Positions 24,231 to 36,654 of a stretch of DNA of 64,000 nucleotides are shown piece after piece. Position numbers and translations under genes: made by a program. The notes under the pieces are model-generated. The model made no database searches. It saw only the letters and a list, made by a program, of their open reading frames with translations, and was not told the origin of the DNA. Source of the stretch: Datisca glomerata (Eukaryota; Streptophyta; Magnoliopsida; Cucurbitales; Datiscaceae); NCBI GenBank assembly GCA_003255025.1, contig QANY01002375.1, positions 2,141,109 through 2,205,108 on the forward strand. The letters run 5' to 3'. The stretch's first letter is position 1. Each line of letters starts with the position of its first letter.

Positions 24231-26129
24231 TGTAGGAATCAATGCAGCGAAAAATACATGATCTTGAATTATTCGAGAAACAACCTATTATCAAAGAATT
24301 AGAAAATATACCTCTTGAAGCGTGACGATAAAAAATCGAAACCTTATAGTATTCCTTGTTATTCCTCGAACCGTCAATCAAAATCACGAGTGGGTGGACA
24401 CTCAAATAATACCAGAATAAAAAATGGACTCATGTCTTTTTCTTCTTCAACAAAAAAAACGGCCATAGCATATTGATTTTGAAAAACACTATGCTTCAAA
24501 AAGAAGAAGAAGACAAGTAGTTTTATATATATATATAGAAGCTGCCGATTAGAATGTGCATCTCTTCTTCAGCAGGGTTTTATTGAGCCCACAAAATCTG
24601 AATGGGCATGCCAGGCCTTTTATGTTGAAAAACGAGCATAACTCAAACGAGGGAAAAAGAGGTTGGTAATGGACTATAAACCTCTCAACCTGTTTCTCCA
24701 AGATGATAAGTTTCCTCTCCCAAAGCCCAATACTTTATCTGTCCATCTTAAACGAGCAAAGATATTCTTCAAGTTTGACCTTAAAGTTGGGTTCAACGTG
24801 TGTCCGACAAGTACAATATGCTGAGTGGAGCTAATGATGTCAACTACCGGCACACGTTCATTGCCTCTCTTCCTGAAGAATTGCAACCTGAACTACATCG
24901 GACCGTTAATGCCCTTCGCAGTGAATGTAACCCATGGCACAAATATATTCCCAACCGTTTATATATATATATTTAAAATGTAATTAATTAAAATTAAATT
25001 AATTAATTTTAATTAAACATTAGCCTTTTAGAATAAGATTGAGCTAGTTTTGAGATCACTTGATTAACTATAGGATATACACGTTGTGTCACTAGTTTGA
25101 TAAACAAGTCTCGCCATAATGTAACCTAAATCCGAGGCTAGTACGGGGACTATAAGGATAAAAATACAATTGACTAAATAATTAATAAACTCTATCGATT
25201 AAACTCACTCAAAATTATTAATTATTAATTACGATTAACTCCACTGTAAAATCATAACTGAACTCGAAGTGTATTTTATATTATTTGACCTAATTATCAT
25301 TGACCTATTAATCATTATGTAATGCCTTATAGTCCGCGAATAATTAGGTAAATTACTATTGACTTAATATTTATACACATCTTATTATCCTTAGGTTCCA
25401 AATTCATTCTAGTGGTCAGCTATGATAATTTTCATACTTGATGTCTTAAGTAAAATTATCAAATCTCTAGTACTCCACGAGAGATACTAAGAGCTTAGTT
25501 TACTATATAAATGAATTACCTAAGAGATTCTATGTCACTCAATTAAAAGTGTCTATAAATTCTACTATTAAGAATCTATGGACTCACTATCTAATAACTC
25601 AGTCATCCAGTCTACGGAATATGTTGACTCATAGAGTCACATTTTAATAGATCAAAACAACTAAGTTATTAAATATAAGCTCATAACTCTCTCATGATTG
25701 AGAGCATACATAAAATAATAACAATGAGTCATGATTTTCATTTGATAGTACTTTGTTGAAAATGAGAATAATTATTCATTTCAATGCATTTCAAATACAC
25801 TAATGCATTAACTAGGTATTTCACCTAGTGACCAAGATAAACCACTCTACATAATAGAGCTAATGTACTATAATATTCTTTTAGCAAAGCGCACAACTTC
25901 ATTATACTGTGAAATTAAGTATTTACAAGTCATAAATGACTCTTGGTTAAATACATTGTTCCCATGAGCTAAACTCCATAGGACTCATAAACCAAGTACT
26001 ATTATGCTTGTGGATCTTTTACAAAAATGTGTTGCACATAATATAAGAATGAACTATTTATCATTAATCAGAGTTTAATGTCTCAATAATATAATAGAAT
26101 TTCAGCGCTTTTAGGGCACAATCCTAACG
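24231..26129 (-). repeat. 5' LTR of long-LTR Copia element, interrupted
   Basis: Partner of 17527-19100. About 390 bp of foreign, caulimovirus-like sequence (about 24533-24926) sits inside it between AAGTAGTTTTATATATATA and ACCCATGGCACAAA. The same flanks are joined by about 60 bp of ordinary sequence in the left LTR. Confidence 0.9.
24533..24926 (+). mobile_element. Endogenous caulimovirus-like fragment, rearranged
   Basis: Plus-strand sequence encoding a segment like the N-terminal half of a Caulimoviridae reverse transcriptase: an IEPT.SEWACQAFYVEKR-type block, then KKRLVMDYKPLN, then KFPLPKP and FKFDLK (about 24545-24790). It contains one in-frame stop near 24650 and is cut off before the YxDD catalytic motif. 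It joins directly to a second piece (about 24825-24915) whose frame reads YRHTFIASLPEELQPEL, which resembles a different part of such viral polyproteins (coat/nucleic-acid-binding region). The two pieces are not neighbours in known genomes, so the insert is a scrambled relic. It cannot encode a functional protein. The left junction is a TA repeat. Confidence 0.75.
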
Positions 26130-26392
26130 AGCTCAACATTCAGAAGAAATATTTCCACTACTTCAATCTAATGTCACATGCGCATTTTTTAGTTTCAAAG
26201 AGCTCACTTATTCACTCTTCTCAAAATATTAATATAATATTATATTTAATTACATATGGTAGTAGATAATTTAAAGGAGTATTGAAAACTTAGAGAATTT
26301 TTTCTTACAATTGATGATAACGTAAGTTATCTAAATTAATTAAAGTCGTATGTGTGTTCATATAGGACAACATATACAAAAAAGTCATCTTC
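26130..26392. other. Spacer between two Copia elements
   Basis: AT-rich, no feature recognised. Confidence 0.5.
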
Positions 26393-26728
26393 TCAAATAC
26401 TTGGAAGAGATCTAAGGGAAAACAAGAAGTAGAAGAAGAAAGAAAAGAATAAGAGAGGAGAAAGATAGATGGATTGAATACTGAACTCAGTTGAATCTCT
26501 TACTGAGTTCAATTGAGAGCTATGTATTGATAGGCTTCACTAATGTACAATCAGTACAAGCAACAATAAAAAAACTAAGAAGAAAAGTACAACTATCAAG
26601 CTTGATCCTCAACTGATACACGGTTTGACGGTATACTAACTGTCAAATTAATCTGCACACTTTCACACATTAAAAGATGAAACTAGAAACAACCTTTCTC
26701 TTATATCAGTCGAGCTCATTCCTTCATA
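26393..26728 (-). repeat. 3' LTR of interrupted Copia derivative
   Basis: Matches 28728-28982 plus 37921-37991 in order, including AGATCTAAGGGA, TACAACTATCAAGCTTGATC, TCTGCACACTTTCACAC and the terminal GAATGA. Its continuity across TCTGC/ACACTTTC proves where the CACTA element landed in the other copy. Confidence 0.88.
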
Positions 26729-26739
26729 TCCCTCCTCAA

Positions 26740-28380
26740 GCTGAAGGGTGAGGTACTCACGTGAAGCTTGTTCTTGAGGTACATGAATCTAGGTGTGGAA
26801 AGAGCTTAAGTAAGTATATTTATAACTTGATCAACAGAAGGTGCATCACAAGACATATAACATAAATGTCTTTTATTTGAAATATCAAGATTTTGATTAC
26901 ATTTACCACTTCTAGCAGTAGGTCACACAGTTATATAGGACTTTTGAGTACATTTATCATATAGAGAATAACAAGGTAGAACATTTGGAACAAGACAATG
27001 ACTAACATATGGTCTTCTGGCATGTGGATATGTGAAAAGATATAGCCCGTCCTTAAGAGTCTATTGCAAGACAAGTATTCTTCTGGCCTTGTCCTTAACA
27101 AAATAAAAATCAGCATGAAATAAATATGATTATCACTAGTTAGTTTGGATATACTAACAATGTTCTCAGGCACTCTAAGCAAGGAATTAAGCTTTAAAGA
27201 TTTGGGTTTTGTAGGTAATAAAGTCAAACCAATATGTGAAATAAGTAGGCACTTGCCATTCCCAATTGCTAGCTTTTCAGTTCCATTGTATTCTTGTGCA
27301 AAGCTTAGATTTCTGAGGTATGAAGTCATATGATTAGTGGCTGCACTATCTGTATATCAGGCTTGATCATAAACTGAGTCAAAAGATGCAACATAAGCTG
27401 AAGGAGACACCATAAACGTAAAAGGACTCTAAACGAAGCCATTTTGTTGATTGAAGTTTTTATGCTGCTCATGAGCCTGGTTTTGATCATTTTAGCCTTT
27501 TTCATATCTGTGATAATAGACCTTTGCTTAGTTTCCATGCCTACCACACACATGACAAAGGATTTTGCAGTAGGCATCTGATCTACCTCATCTCCTTCCA
27601 TTCTTATTGCCTCTAAAATTTGGAGTGAAATTTATGTTTTGAAAGTTCGTTGCTTGGTTCTTGTTAAAATCAGAGGGAAAATCCTTAGAATTACCACTGC
27701 TTAGCTTTCAATTTGCCTCTGACCATCAAATGAAATGTGAATAATCCGTCCTCCTCTCTTTGAAACAAGGGGCGCTTCTGGTTCTGTCAGTGCTTGAAAC
27801 AATTTTGTCTTCTCCATATTACTAGATCTCTAGAGTCAATAATTTATAATGGGCCGGAGGTACGATAAACTCAGCCAAAATATGACACCCGAAGGGCCCA
27901 GCGCGCACAATCCTATCCTATCTGAGTCCGAATTTACCCCTTACACTACGGACGGCATAACCATTTCCACCATTGATCGAAATTTCTTTTGAAATTTCCA
28001 TTTCGTGGGCTATTAACAACATTAAGCCTCATTTTCATTCAAGGCCAACTGTTTTTCAAATCTACTCTCATGACAGAAAAGTAAAGCCTTCATTTCTTCA
28101 TTATAATTTCATCAACTCTTGATGTAATATTAATAACAATAAGATCAAATTCAACCCCTACTCCATTCATAACGTATATAATAAAATATTGGTCAATGAT
28201 TGTCTGTCCTGCAGCATCCAAAGCATTTGAGAATCTCCTAATTTTCTCACAAAATTCTAAGATTGAGTCACTTCCCTTTGTAGTGTTCTGTAAGGAATTT
28301 TTCAGTTGCATGATTCTTGCTCTGGAATGACTTGCAAAACTTTGTTCTAAATTCTTCTAGACATCTGTTTAATAATCGTG
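26740..28380 (-). pseudogene. Copia gag-protease remnant joined to RNase H tail
   Basis: On the minus strand: a UBN2-type gag core (28311 to 28090: MQLKNSLQNTTKGSDSILEF, then YVMNGVGVEFDLIV and ITSRVDEI); a zinc knuckle region near 27570-27500 in several frames; and a protease/gag-pre-integrase segment with a DSAATNHMTS motif (about 27350-27310) followed by LAIGNGKCL and RVPENIVSISKL (27329 to 27110). The frame then decays and, at about 26850-26740, the sequence resembles the polyprotein C-terminus (LSTPRFMYL-like, then SPFSL). Integrase and reverse transcriptase domains are absent, so this is an internal deletion as in the element at 13906-16051. Confidence 0.8.
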
Positions 28381-28982
28381 TTGATCCAATGGAGCTAAGT
28401 CACCCTTTTTCATCGATGCTCTTAAACAACTAAACACTAATTGATCTTTCCTCATCCAGATCCTATATTCTCAATTATCACTTCCTTTCTCGCTTTCTTG
28501 AACCACCGAACATGATATCATTGAGTTCATTCCCGATCAATGTTGGTGTTATTTATGATTTCTAAATAACATAATTATTTTCGTCATGTTTGATTGACAA
28601 AGAACTACTCAAAATATTCTTACTGCTCTACTTGGGACAGTTTGAGCTGCACTTCCTGTGGCAGCAGTACTGGTTTCAGTATTCCTAGAATTAGCCATTG
28701 ACACTTAGTCTATTGGCTTTGATATCATGAAACATGTTGAAGATATCTAAGGGATAACAAGAAGTAGAAGAAGAAAGAAAAGAAGAAGATAAAATTGGAC
28801 TGAATATTGAACTCGGTAGAATCTCTTACTATGTTCAATTGAGTGCATTGTATTAATAGGCTTCACCAATGTACAATGAATACGAGCAACAATCGAGAAA
28901 CTAAGAAGTAAAGTACAACTATCAAGCTTGATCCTCAACCGATATATGGTTTGACAGTTTACTAACTTTCAAACTAATCTGC

Positions 28983-29345
28983 CACTACAAGAAATAAAGG
29001 CTTTAGCGACCAAATTGGTCGCTGACCCCAAAAAGTTGTCGCGAAAGCCTTTCGCGACAAACAAAAGTTCGTCGTGAACTTCGTTAGGGAAAGTCTTTCA
29101 CAACGACTTTTAGGAATGTTGGCGTTAGACTTTGGCGACGAAATAAAAACTGGTCGTGAAAACCTTTCGCGACCAAAATAAATATTGGTCGTGAAAACTC
29201 ATTCGCGACTAAAATGAATATTGGTCATGAAAACCCTTTGCGACCAACAATAAAGATCGTCGCGAAAATCTTTCCCGATTAAAAGAAAGTTGGTCGCCAA
29301 AGGTTTTTAACGACAAAAAAAACTTTGTCGCAAAAACCTTTTTGT
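28983..29345. repeat. CACTA left end and subterminal repeats
   Basis: The terminal repeat is followed by roughly ten copies, in both orientations, of a short motif (T)GGTCG(C/T)GAAAACC and its complement CTTTCGCGACCAA. In En/Spm-type elements such arrays are the binding sites for the element's own TNP1/TNPA-class protein. Confidence 0.88.
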
Positions 29346-29903
29346 TTTCATTAACCAAATTATATTGTAATAATAAAAATATCATCTGTAATAGCAATTA
29401 ATATTGTCAGAAAGTTTATCAAGCCCGAAATTTTCTAAGAAATACATAACATATTGTTAATATAATAGTTCATTATGAAATTCTCGAATCATAATTCATT
29501 ATATGATTTGATTCACAAATATATCCAAAAAAAAAATAAAGAAGAGAGTATTTAAAGTTTGATGCTAACTACAAAGCTTAAAAATTATTATATAGCTCAT
29601 GTTTCTGTTCTTAAGTCATTACCAGGAGATGGAAAACCGTTTTGATGAGCCCAAGCAAGTGAGCTTTGTAGTTGACTCTTCATTGACTTGATTTGTCTTT
29701 TTAGTTCTATATTTTCAATTCCAACTCGACTCTTTTTCTTGGAAGATGTCGGTGGGGATCCATGTCCAAGATCTCTATTTCTCCCGAGAACTTCTTCAAC
29801 TATCTTTTCTTTGGAGCGAGGTGCGGCATTCTCAACGATAGACTCATCTCCCAAAACGCACATGGGTTCCTGTGTAACATCACAATGAGTCAAGCTTTAA
29901 ATT

Positions 29904-31325
29904 AAAACTAACACTATTGGAGCATCAATTAGAAAGTATTCAAACATCATCATCAAGCACGCTCAGATACAAAGTCAATTCTAGAGATATTCAAAAATCA
30001 TCTAACACGTTCAAATACAAAGTGATAANNNNNNNNNNCCCCCCCCCCCCACGAAACTAACACTATTATCAAGACAAGGAGCATGAATTCAGAAGATATT
30101 CAAAAATCATTTAACATGCTCAGATTCACTATTGGAGCATCAATTAGAAAGTATTCAAACATCATCATCAAGCACGCTCAGATACAGAGTGATAAGCCCC
30201 CCTCACACACACCCACATTGAAACTAACACTATTATCAAGACAATGAACATCAATTCAGAAGATATTCAAAAATTATCTAACACGCTCAGATGCAAAGTG
30301 ATAACCCCCCCCACCCGCGCACATTCACACCTACACATGAAACTAACACTATTATCAAGACAATGAGCATCAATTCAGAAGATATTAAAAAATCATCTGA
30401 CATGCTCAGATACACTATTGGAGCATTAATTAGAAAGTATTCAAACATCATCATTAAGCACGCTTAGAGAAAAAGTGAAAAGCCCCCCCACACTCACATT
30501 GAAACTAACATTATTATCAAGACAATGAGCGTCAATACAGAAGATATTAAAAAATCATCTAACACGCTCAGATGTAAAGTGAAAATCCCCCATACACACG
30601 AAACTAACACTATTGTCAAGACAAAGAGCATCAATTCATAAGATATTAAAAAATCTTCAAGCACACTCAGATACAAAATGATAAGCCCCCCTCACATACA
30701 CACACCCACATTGAAACTAACACTATTATCAAGATAAAAAGCATAAATTCAAAAGATATTCAAATATCATCTAACACGTTCAGATGCACTATTGGAGCAT
30801 CAATTAGAAAGTATTTAATTATCATCATCAAGAACACACTCAGATACAAAGTGATAAGCCCCTCACCCCCATACACAGAACTAACACTATTATCAAGACA
30901 AGGAGCATCAATTTAGAAGATATTAAAAAATTATCAAGCACGCTCAGATACAAAGTAATAAGCCCCCCACACATTGAAACTAACAATATTATCAAGACAT
31001 GGAGCATCAATTCAGAAGATATTCAAAAATCATCTAACATGCTCAGATACACTATTGGAGCATCACACTAAAAGTATTCAAATACCATCATCAAGTACAT
31101 TCAAATACAAAGTGATGACCCCCCCACACACACACACCCACACCCATACCCACATTGAAACTAACACTATTATGAAAATAAGGAGCATCAATTCAAAAGA
31201 TATTAAAAAATCATCTAACACGCTCAGATACACTATTGGAGCAGCAATTAGAAAGTATTCAAACATCATCATCAAGCACACTCAGATACACTATTATCAA
31301 GATAAAGAACATCAATTCAGAAGAT
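29904..31325. repeat. Complex minisatellite inside TNP1-like gene
   Basis: About ten units built around GAAACTAACACTATTATCAA, followed by GAGCATCAATTCAGAAGATA, an ATCATCTAACACGCTCAGAT block and a run of C residues. Unit starts fall near 30053, 30219, 30339, 30499, 30599, 30711, 30878, 30976 and 31156. The spacing alternates between about 100-120 and 160-180 bp because a ~60-bp sub-block (CACTATTGGAGCATCAATTA) is present or absent. It lies in the presumed last intron. Confidence 0.9.
30029..30038. other. Assembly gap (10 N) in minisatellite
   Basis: Ten N residues directly followed by a 12-C run. The true length of the repeat array here is unknown. Confidence 0.99.
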
Positions 31326-32506
31326 ATTCAAGAGAGGTTACTCACATATCTTTCATGAGTCGGATCATTCTGCTAACCTTTTATAGCCTTGAAATGCGTG
31401 TCGTAAAACATTTTAATTCGAGTAGGCGCTACCCCAGTTGAAGATTCTTATCCAAAATGCAACAAAAGTTGAGTCATTAATTATTATATACTAAACATTA
31501 TTAAAAGTACTGAAACCATATTTTGATTCACCAGAGGAAATCGATGATCAAGAAAATATACATTCCCTCCATTATGATTGTATGGAAGGTTTTGACGATT
31601 TTGAGGATTGGTTTTTAGCATGCCTATATAATAAATGAGTTTTATGATTGAAATAATTAGTCAAATAACCAAAATGTAATAAATAAGCTTACCTCAAATT
31701 TCTCCGTCTTCCAAACTGTGCATAGCCAATCCCAATCATCTTGTGATACACCCTTATAAGGATGTCGTCGTGCTACTATTGGATTTTTGAATTTTTTATA
31801 ATGTCTATGCAATGTGTACTTATTCCCTTATATGTGTTCGTTACTTCAAATTTAATCCAATCGATCATAGCATTATTGGTCGATTCAAAAGTAAAATAGA
31901 CTTGCAATACTCTTTTACTATCAGTCAAACAATAAAGAAAATATAACAATAAATAGATGTATCATTACTACCTGCAGCCTTTAAATTATAACTGCCAGAA
32001 ATTTTTCAAGCACATTGGACCAACCCTCATATTGAAGTCGTATGAATTGTCGTACAAGGGCACCAATCTCAAGGTGGAATTGGACGATCCACTTTCTAAC
32101 AGGTCTAACAACACCGGGAGAAGGAGTATCCATTAGTAATTTTCTGAACTGGCTCACTGACCTCTCTAACTCAATCCCTCTTGCTGTCCCGCGAAACCTT
32201 TTCGCACTCCCCGAAGAAGATGAAGTCCCTACAAAAAAAATCAAAGAATAAGAAACCATTATAATAATAACTATTACAAAGTGTATATACTAGAAATGGG
32301 AACCATCTTCTTCAATAGAAGATCCTACAGCAGTATCTATATTTGGAAGAGGAGTATATCTTCCGGGAGACATTATTAACATGCATAAAGATAAGTGGCA
32401 TGAAAGAAGATCATAAACAAGTTATTGCTTACAAAATAAATTAAAGCAAATTTAAGAAGAAATGAATGAATAGTTTACGCTAACAGACTCACCGTTACTT
32501 TAAAAT

Positions 32507-35500
32507 TCAATCTATATCATCATGACTTGGTATAATATCACCTGAATCATCACCATAATTAATCAAAGTGTCATCTTCATTGTCATCGTCATCAATAAAA
32601 TCAATATCTTCAATATTTCTATCTCGTACTCCAATAACATTTGCATCTATTTCAGAAGGTTCCACATCATGCCTGCGAAATTGCATTGTTTCTGACTCAT
32701 CTAGATCGATGGATGGCAAAGTTATTTCAGTAGGCCCTATGACTTCATCTTATTCTATCTCTGGTTCTATCTCAGGAACATCCCATAAATATCTATGTTG
32801 AACCTTTTGCACCACTTTCCAATTGACTACTAATTTGTAATCATCAACATAAAAGATTTGTTGTGCTTGCGATGCGAGAATAAAAGGCTCATTTTCATAC
32901 CAAGTTTGGCTCACATTTACGCAAGTGAAACCAATATCTCTCTTCACTCTATTTCTTTTTGCATTTGTCAAACCATTTACATCTAAATAATATAACTTTT
33001 CTTTCTCGTACATACTGCATCTCAATCACTTCTTTTAACCTACCAAAAAATTCAGCCTCTTCTCCATCATGTTCTTCTGGAACTACTAAGCCACTATTTT
33101 GGGTTGTCCGGTGATGATCACGATCTATATGATGGTATCGAATGCCATTGACAATTCAACCAGAATATGACCTGACACGGTTATCTGAACCAAATGCTAA
33201 ATCATATAAATCATTAGTGGCTTCTAATGACCATTGACAGCGCAACTCAATGATCTAATAAAAATAACAAAAGTATTAGTTACTTCCGTACTAATTTTAA
33301 TGATATATATATATATATAGTCAAATATGTACACATACCTGATTTCTAAACCATTCAGAAAATTGGTTTCGATGTCTTGAACTAAACTCAACTGACTAAC
33401 TCTGTTTAATTCTCTCATGTGCTCTCTACACATATTAATCATTTTATTTTAATGATTTATGAAATAAAAAACAACCACTGAGAATTAGACTTAATCATGT
33501 TATTGATATACTTACACTAATTAAGGTTGTAGCTCATCGCAATTATTGAGCACATACCATTGGGCAATCTCTAATTTTTGTTTAGAAAGCTGAACTATTT
33601 TCTTACCACCAGTTCGACGATCTCGTTAAGTGAAGACATCTACTGACCCCTTATTTAGTTTGTCAAAGTACTCATCATCATTCCTATCATTCCGTGTGAA
33701 TTTGGTTTCAACGCCACAGAGATACAATGAGCAAAAAGTCAATAACTCATTAACAATGCAGGTTTCTGCAATCAAACCTTCTGGATGAGCTTTGTTTCTA
33801 ACATATTATTTGAATGTACGCAAACTCCTGTCATATGACAACAATAACATTGTGCACGAAATATTTGATGTGTAAGTAAAGGAAAGTTGAGAGATATACC
33901 TTTCAATTGGGTACATCCAACTATGACCAACAGGACCACACAATTTCGCTTCTTACGATAAATGAACTGCCAATGTACCATAACATCAAAAAAAGTTGGG
34001 GGAAATATAATTTCTAACTTACACAGGATCAAACCGATTCCATCTCTAAGAATATCCAAGTCCTTAGTGTTTAGTGTTTTCGGGCACAATTCTTTGAAGT
34101 AGTTAGACAACTCAACCAAAGCAGTGAACACATCCTTACCCAATAAACCACGAATCCCAACTGGTAAAAGTCTTTGAAGTAAAACATGACAATCATGACT
34201 TTTCAATCCTGAAACCTTACCCTCATCTTGGTTGATACTTCGTGATATGTTTGCTGTGAAGCCATCTGGAAACTTGGCTGACTTTAAGAAACCACAAAAC
34301 TTTCTTCTCTCCTCTACTGTCAATGTGTAACATGCAGGTGGTTTAAAATATTTGTTCCCTTTCAGTTCAAGGTGTAGTTCTTTTCTTATATTCATGTCGG
34401 CTAGGTCCAATCGAGCTTTGTAAGTGTCTTTTGTTTTTCCTTCTATATTCAACAATGTACCCAATATATTATCGCAAATATTTTTCTCAATATGCACGAC
34501 ATCCAATTTGTGCCTGATTTTCAAATTACACCAATATGGAAGTTGAAAAAACACATTTTTCTTAGTCCAATTAAGACCATCTAAAGGACGCTTTCTTTTT
34601 TTGTCTAACTTAGTTAGGTTTTTGCCAAATTTAACGAATTAAATTTGATCTAATTGCCTCAATGTATCTTCTCCTGTCAACTTTCTTGGTGTACCACGAA
34701 ACTCTTGTATGCCATCATGTAATCTACTCTTCTATCACATTTGATCACAAAGCACATATCGTCGATGTCCCATGTAACATATTTTAGTTTGCAACCTCAA
34801 CGAAGATAAATCTTCATTGCAAACAGGACATGCCAAGTACCCTTTTGTACTCCAACCAGACAAATCTCTATGCGCTGGAAAGTCATTAATTATCCACAAC
34901 ATAGCAGCATGCATAGTAAAAGATTGTCCAGAAGTAACATCAAATGCTTGCACCCCATCCCACAGTTGTTTTAACTCATCTATCGATGGCTGCAAATACA
35001 TATCAATATCTTACTGGGTGATCTTAGACCAGAAATTAGTAACGCCATCATAAAGAACGGTTCTTTCATACATTTCCATGGAGGAAACTTATAAGGTACT
35101 AATATGACTAGCCACATGCTATATGAGTTGGTCATATTTCTGAATGGATTAAATCTACCCGTTGCAAGTCCTAATCTTACATTTTGAGCATATTCTGCAA
35201 ACCAACTATATTGCTTATCAAAATCCTTACAACTTTCTGAATTAGCAGGATGCCTCAATACACTTTTAACGTTGACACATTTCTCCTTGTGCCATCTCAT
35301 ATCGGACAATGTGTATTTTGACTTGAACAATCTTTGACGTCTGGGTATAACAGGAAAGTGATGCAAAACTTTTTGGGGAACTTTCTTACCCTTGCCATCA
35401 TCCATTTTATATCTTGGTTCACCATATTCAGGACATTTATCTTTTCTTTCATTCTCTTTCCAAAATAAATCACAATCATATTTACAAGAATGAATAGTGT

Positions 35501-36150
35501 CATATCCCAACCCTAAATCTCTTAATTTTTTTTGACTTTATAGTAAGAGGATGGAATTTTTTAGCCTACTGGATGAGAACCATTTAAAACTTCAAGTAAT
35601 TGATCAAATGATTAAGCACTTTGATATGCATCAACTTCACAATAAAAGATAGTGAAGTATACTTTTGACAACCAGGATAAAGTTCTTCTTCGGCTTCACT
35701 AAACAAATCACTAAATCTATCTAACATCTCTGTATTTAGATTTATCCTATCAATATTATCCTCTCCAACTCGTTCACCATTCACCTCCATCCCAACAAAA
35801 CCACACATGTTATCTGACATTTCTCTCATCTCATCACCATCCTCAACATCATCATCACCATCAAGGTGAGATGTAGTATTATTCATCTCCATATTTGATG
35901 AATGGTGATATATTTGTATCTCTTCACCATGAAACACTCAACAATCATAGCTCAATACCATTCCATATTGACACAAATACATTTTAACTTCTATTAAAGA
36001 CAATTGTCTTGAATTAAGACATTTTTTACATGGGCAACGAGTTTTCCCCTCTACATTGAGATAACTACTAGCCACGCTCATAAACTGTGAAATACCATCA
36101 ATATACTCCTTGGACAATCTATTAGGATTTTTTATCCAACTCTTGTCCAT
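32507..36150 (-). pseudogene. TNP2-like CACTA transposase, broken
   Basis: Minus-strand transposase of the TNP2 family, the catalytic protein of CACTA elements. Domain order: N-terminal Transpos_assoc domain (36150-35945, MDKSWIKNPNRLSKEYIDG, with the CPCKKC cysteine motif); an acidic linker (35937-35690); Transposase_21 (about 35510-34560, with HRDLSGWSTKGYLACPVC); a DUF4218 region (about 34230-33490, LLPVGIRGLLGKD, then MYPIERY and WYVLNNCDEL); a DUF4216 region (about 33010-32760, QTWYENEPFILASQ); and an acidic C-terminus ending at 32507. Introns are evident. Damage: a frameshift with a stop near 33970 in the DUF4218 region, a further stop near 33630, and a lost frame around 34640-34740. 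It is otherwise nearly full length, so inactivation is fairly recent. Confidence 0.9.
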
Positions 36151-36654
36151 TTTGTCACTCTGTAAATTAATTAACTATTTATAGAAATTCTTAACAAAAG
36201 ACACGTAAATCAAAGATATTAAAATGCAAAGTTAATTAAGAGGGAATAAATCAGAAACAAAGATGAGATAGTTGCAGGGAATCCATTAGTTAGAGTTTAA
36301 GAGATGTAAATGGTAAATATTGTTTCTGAATTAAAAACGTATTGAAGAGATGCAATCTGATAGTTTCCAATTAAAGGAACCTTTCATATGCTAAAAAAAG
36401 TAACCGTTGAACTAAAGTTTCAAGCACGTATACTACTAATACTTTTGAAGTAGCCTTTCAAAAAATATTTTTAAAAAGGTATCAAAATGTAAGATCACAT
36501 GTAGAAAAGAGAAATGCCTTTAGATTATGGGTATAGTTGTAATTAATTGTAAAATAATTGGACATAAATTTATTTTGGTCATACATGAAAATATAAATAA
36601 AAATGTTTGTCAGTATGTACGTTGGTCATACAACAATCAACGCGTGAATTATGA

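Larger units (their letters stand above)
17527..26129 (-). mobile_element. Ty1/copia retrotransposon with long LTRs, decayed
   Basis: Direct LTRs at 17527-19100 and 24231-26129 enclose 5.1 kb of minus-strand Copia remnants. Read on the minus strand the LTR begins TGTTAGGATTGTGC after a GAGCAAGTGCGAGAT purine tract and ends CCTACA. Beside the right LTR lies the primer site ATTGGTATCAAAG. Recognisable pieces, 5' to 3' on the minus strand, are an integrase segment (21080-21265), a polymerase segment (19874-20101) and the catalytic YVDD (19738-19749). Stops and frameshifts occur throughout. LTR length and PBS/PPT style fit the long-LTR Copia lineages of plants; I do not assign a lineage. Flanking 5-mers (AGTTT/AGCTC) are not a clean duplication. 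Confidence 0.9.
29597..32373 (-). pseudogene. TNP1-like (Ptta/En/Spm, Transposase_24) gene
   Basis: Minus-strand, multi-exon gene. A likely ATG is at 32373 (MSPGRYTPLP). A second exon (about 32228-31978) ends in a conserved segment ...IGALVRQFIRLQYEGW. A small exon near 31735-31693 reads DDWDWLCTVWKTEKFE, then near 31610-31520 comes NRQNLPYNHNGGN, then near 31430-31350 KMFYDTHFKA. The last exon (29893-29597) holds EEVLGRNRDLG and a short coiled-coil-like ELKRQIKSMKSQL tail. These pieces follow the order of plant Ptta/En/Spm proteins, which bind the subterminal repeats. A frame problem follows the THFKA segment and a minisatellite of about 1.4 kb sits between it and the last exon, so I cannot reconstruct a continuous product. 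It may be intact with an expanded intron or broken. Confidence 0.75.

Noticed and set aside
29904..31325. Regular repeats considered as a CRISPR array
   Set aside because: The whole unit repeats without unique spacers, spacing varies, and the context is a plant transposon.
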